A stretch of 7,062 bases of DNA from an uncultured Blautia sp. (GTDB taxonomy: Bacteria > Bacillota > Clostridia > Lachnospirales > Lachnospiraceae): contig CAMOXX010000143.1 in NCBI GenBank assembly GCA_946629475.1, positions 1 to 7,062 on the forward strand, read 5' to 3'. Below the pieces are notes generated by a model. It had not been told where the DNA came from and ran no database searches. It saw nothing but the letters and a program-made list of their open reading frames with translations. Below are positions 6,804 through 7,062 of this stretch, one piece after another; within the stretch, counting starts at the first letter, position 1, and each line of letters starts with the position of its first letter. Both the position numbers and the translations under genes were made by a program.

Positions 6804-7062
6804 CATTAGGTACGAGAGCGGACGTAAAGAATGGAACAAACACAAATCTTTACGTCCGTCCACCAGCTGCCGACTTGCATGCGGACGTAAGGATTTGCCT
6901 TTGTCGCTATCTTTACGTCCGCGAACTGCCATTAGGAACAAGCGCGGACGTAAAGAAAGGAACAAACACAAATCTTTACGTCCATCGACCAGCTGCTGAC
7001 TTGCAAACGGACGTAAGGATTTGCCTTTGTCGCTATCTTTACGTCCGCGAACTGCCATTAGG
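6804..7062. repeat. Array of four hairpins in alternating orientation, 63-bp spacing and 126-bp higher-order period
   Basis: GGACGTAA recurs at 6820, 6883, 6946 and 7009, exactly 63 bp apart, and the matching TTACGTCC follows each one. Two 126-bp units (6811-6936 and 6937-7062) differ at 9 positions. Each has an A hairpin (6819-6858, stem 12 bp, 16-nt loop; second copy 6945-6984 with the outer pair lost) and a B hairpin (6881-6922, stem 14 bp with one G-U, 14-nt loop; second copy 7007-7048). B is approximately the reverse complement of A (about 34 of 42 positions by eye). The spacers between hairpins are 24 bp. CATTAGG at 6804-6810 is a piece of the unit tail, marking the left edge. The array reaches the last base of the window and may continue. 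No gene is supported in 6700-7062. Confidence 0.9.

Noticed and set aside
6763..6999. 78-aa open frame on the + strand with repeated basic peptide GRKE...SLRPSTSC
   Set aside because: It starts inside the palindrome loop with no ribosome binding site. Both 63 and 126 are multiples of three, so the repeats stay in frame automatically. A single C-to-T change in the second unit makes a stop, so the peptide is not preserved.
6774..7058. 94-aa open frame on the - strand with GRKD...SLRP repeats
   Set aside because: The same motifs appear on both strands because the hairpin arms are palindromic. No family resemblance, and the frame runs into the 73-bp palindrome.
6804..7062. CRISPR array
   Set aside because: The period is regular, but the would-be spacers recur between the 126-bp units, the would-be repeats alternate in orientation and differ in their loops, and no cas gene is in view.

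Overview
The window looks like chromosomal DNA of a low-GC Gram-positive lineage of the class Clostridia, most likely a moderately GC-rich member of the Lachnospiraceae. The reasons are the gene order dgt-dnaG-rpoD-trmK, strong GGAGG-type ribosome binding sites before almost every gene, and a sigma-70 of the short SigA type. The family-level placement is inference; no rRNA gene is present. All five genes lie on the + strand and all look intact.

Layout: 1-119 is the end of a tandem array of a 53-bp unit with a perfect hairpin in each full copy; it probably continues upstream of the window. 151-1161 is an HD-domain dGTP triphosphohydrolase (dgt). 1162-1234 is a short gap with a possible promoter starting on the dgt stop codon. 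1235-3064 is DNA primase (dnaG), followed after 3 bp by the primary sigma factor (rpoD/sigA, 3068-4195). After 37 bp comes tRNA m1A22 methyltransferase (trmK, 4233-5042), which overlaps by 8 bp a TGS-domain nucleoside/uridine kinase (5035-6699). From 6700 to the end I see no convincing gene: there is a weak terminator-like hairpin, a 73-bp near-perfect palindrome, and an array of four hairpins that alternate in orientation.

The genes form a version of the macromolecular synthesis operon: replication priming (DnaG) coupled to transcription initiation (RpoD), with a dNTP-pool enzyme (Dgt) upstream and tRNA modification (TrmK) plus nucleoside salvage (kinase) downstream. Tight spacing and overlaps suggest co-transcription and translational coupling.

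The gene content is ordinary. The unexplained part is the repeat DNA at both ends, above all the array at 6804-7062. There a palindromic element of about 42 bp recurs every 63 bp, successive copies are roughly reverse complements of each other, and the pattern therefore repeats every 126 bp. I find no evidence of a new defence or mobile gene system in this window.
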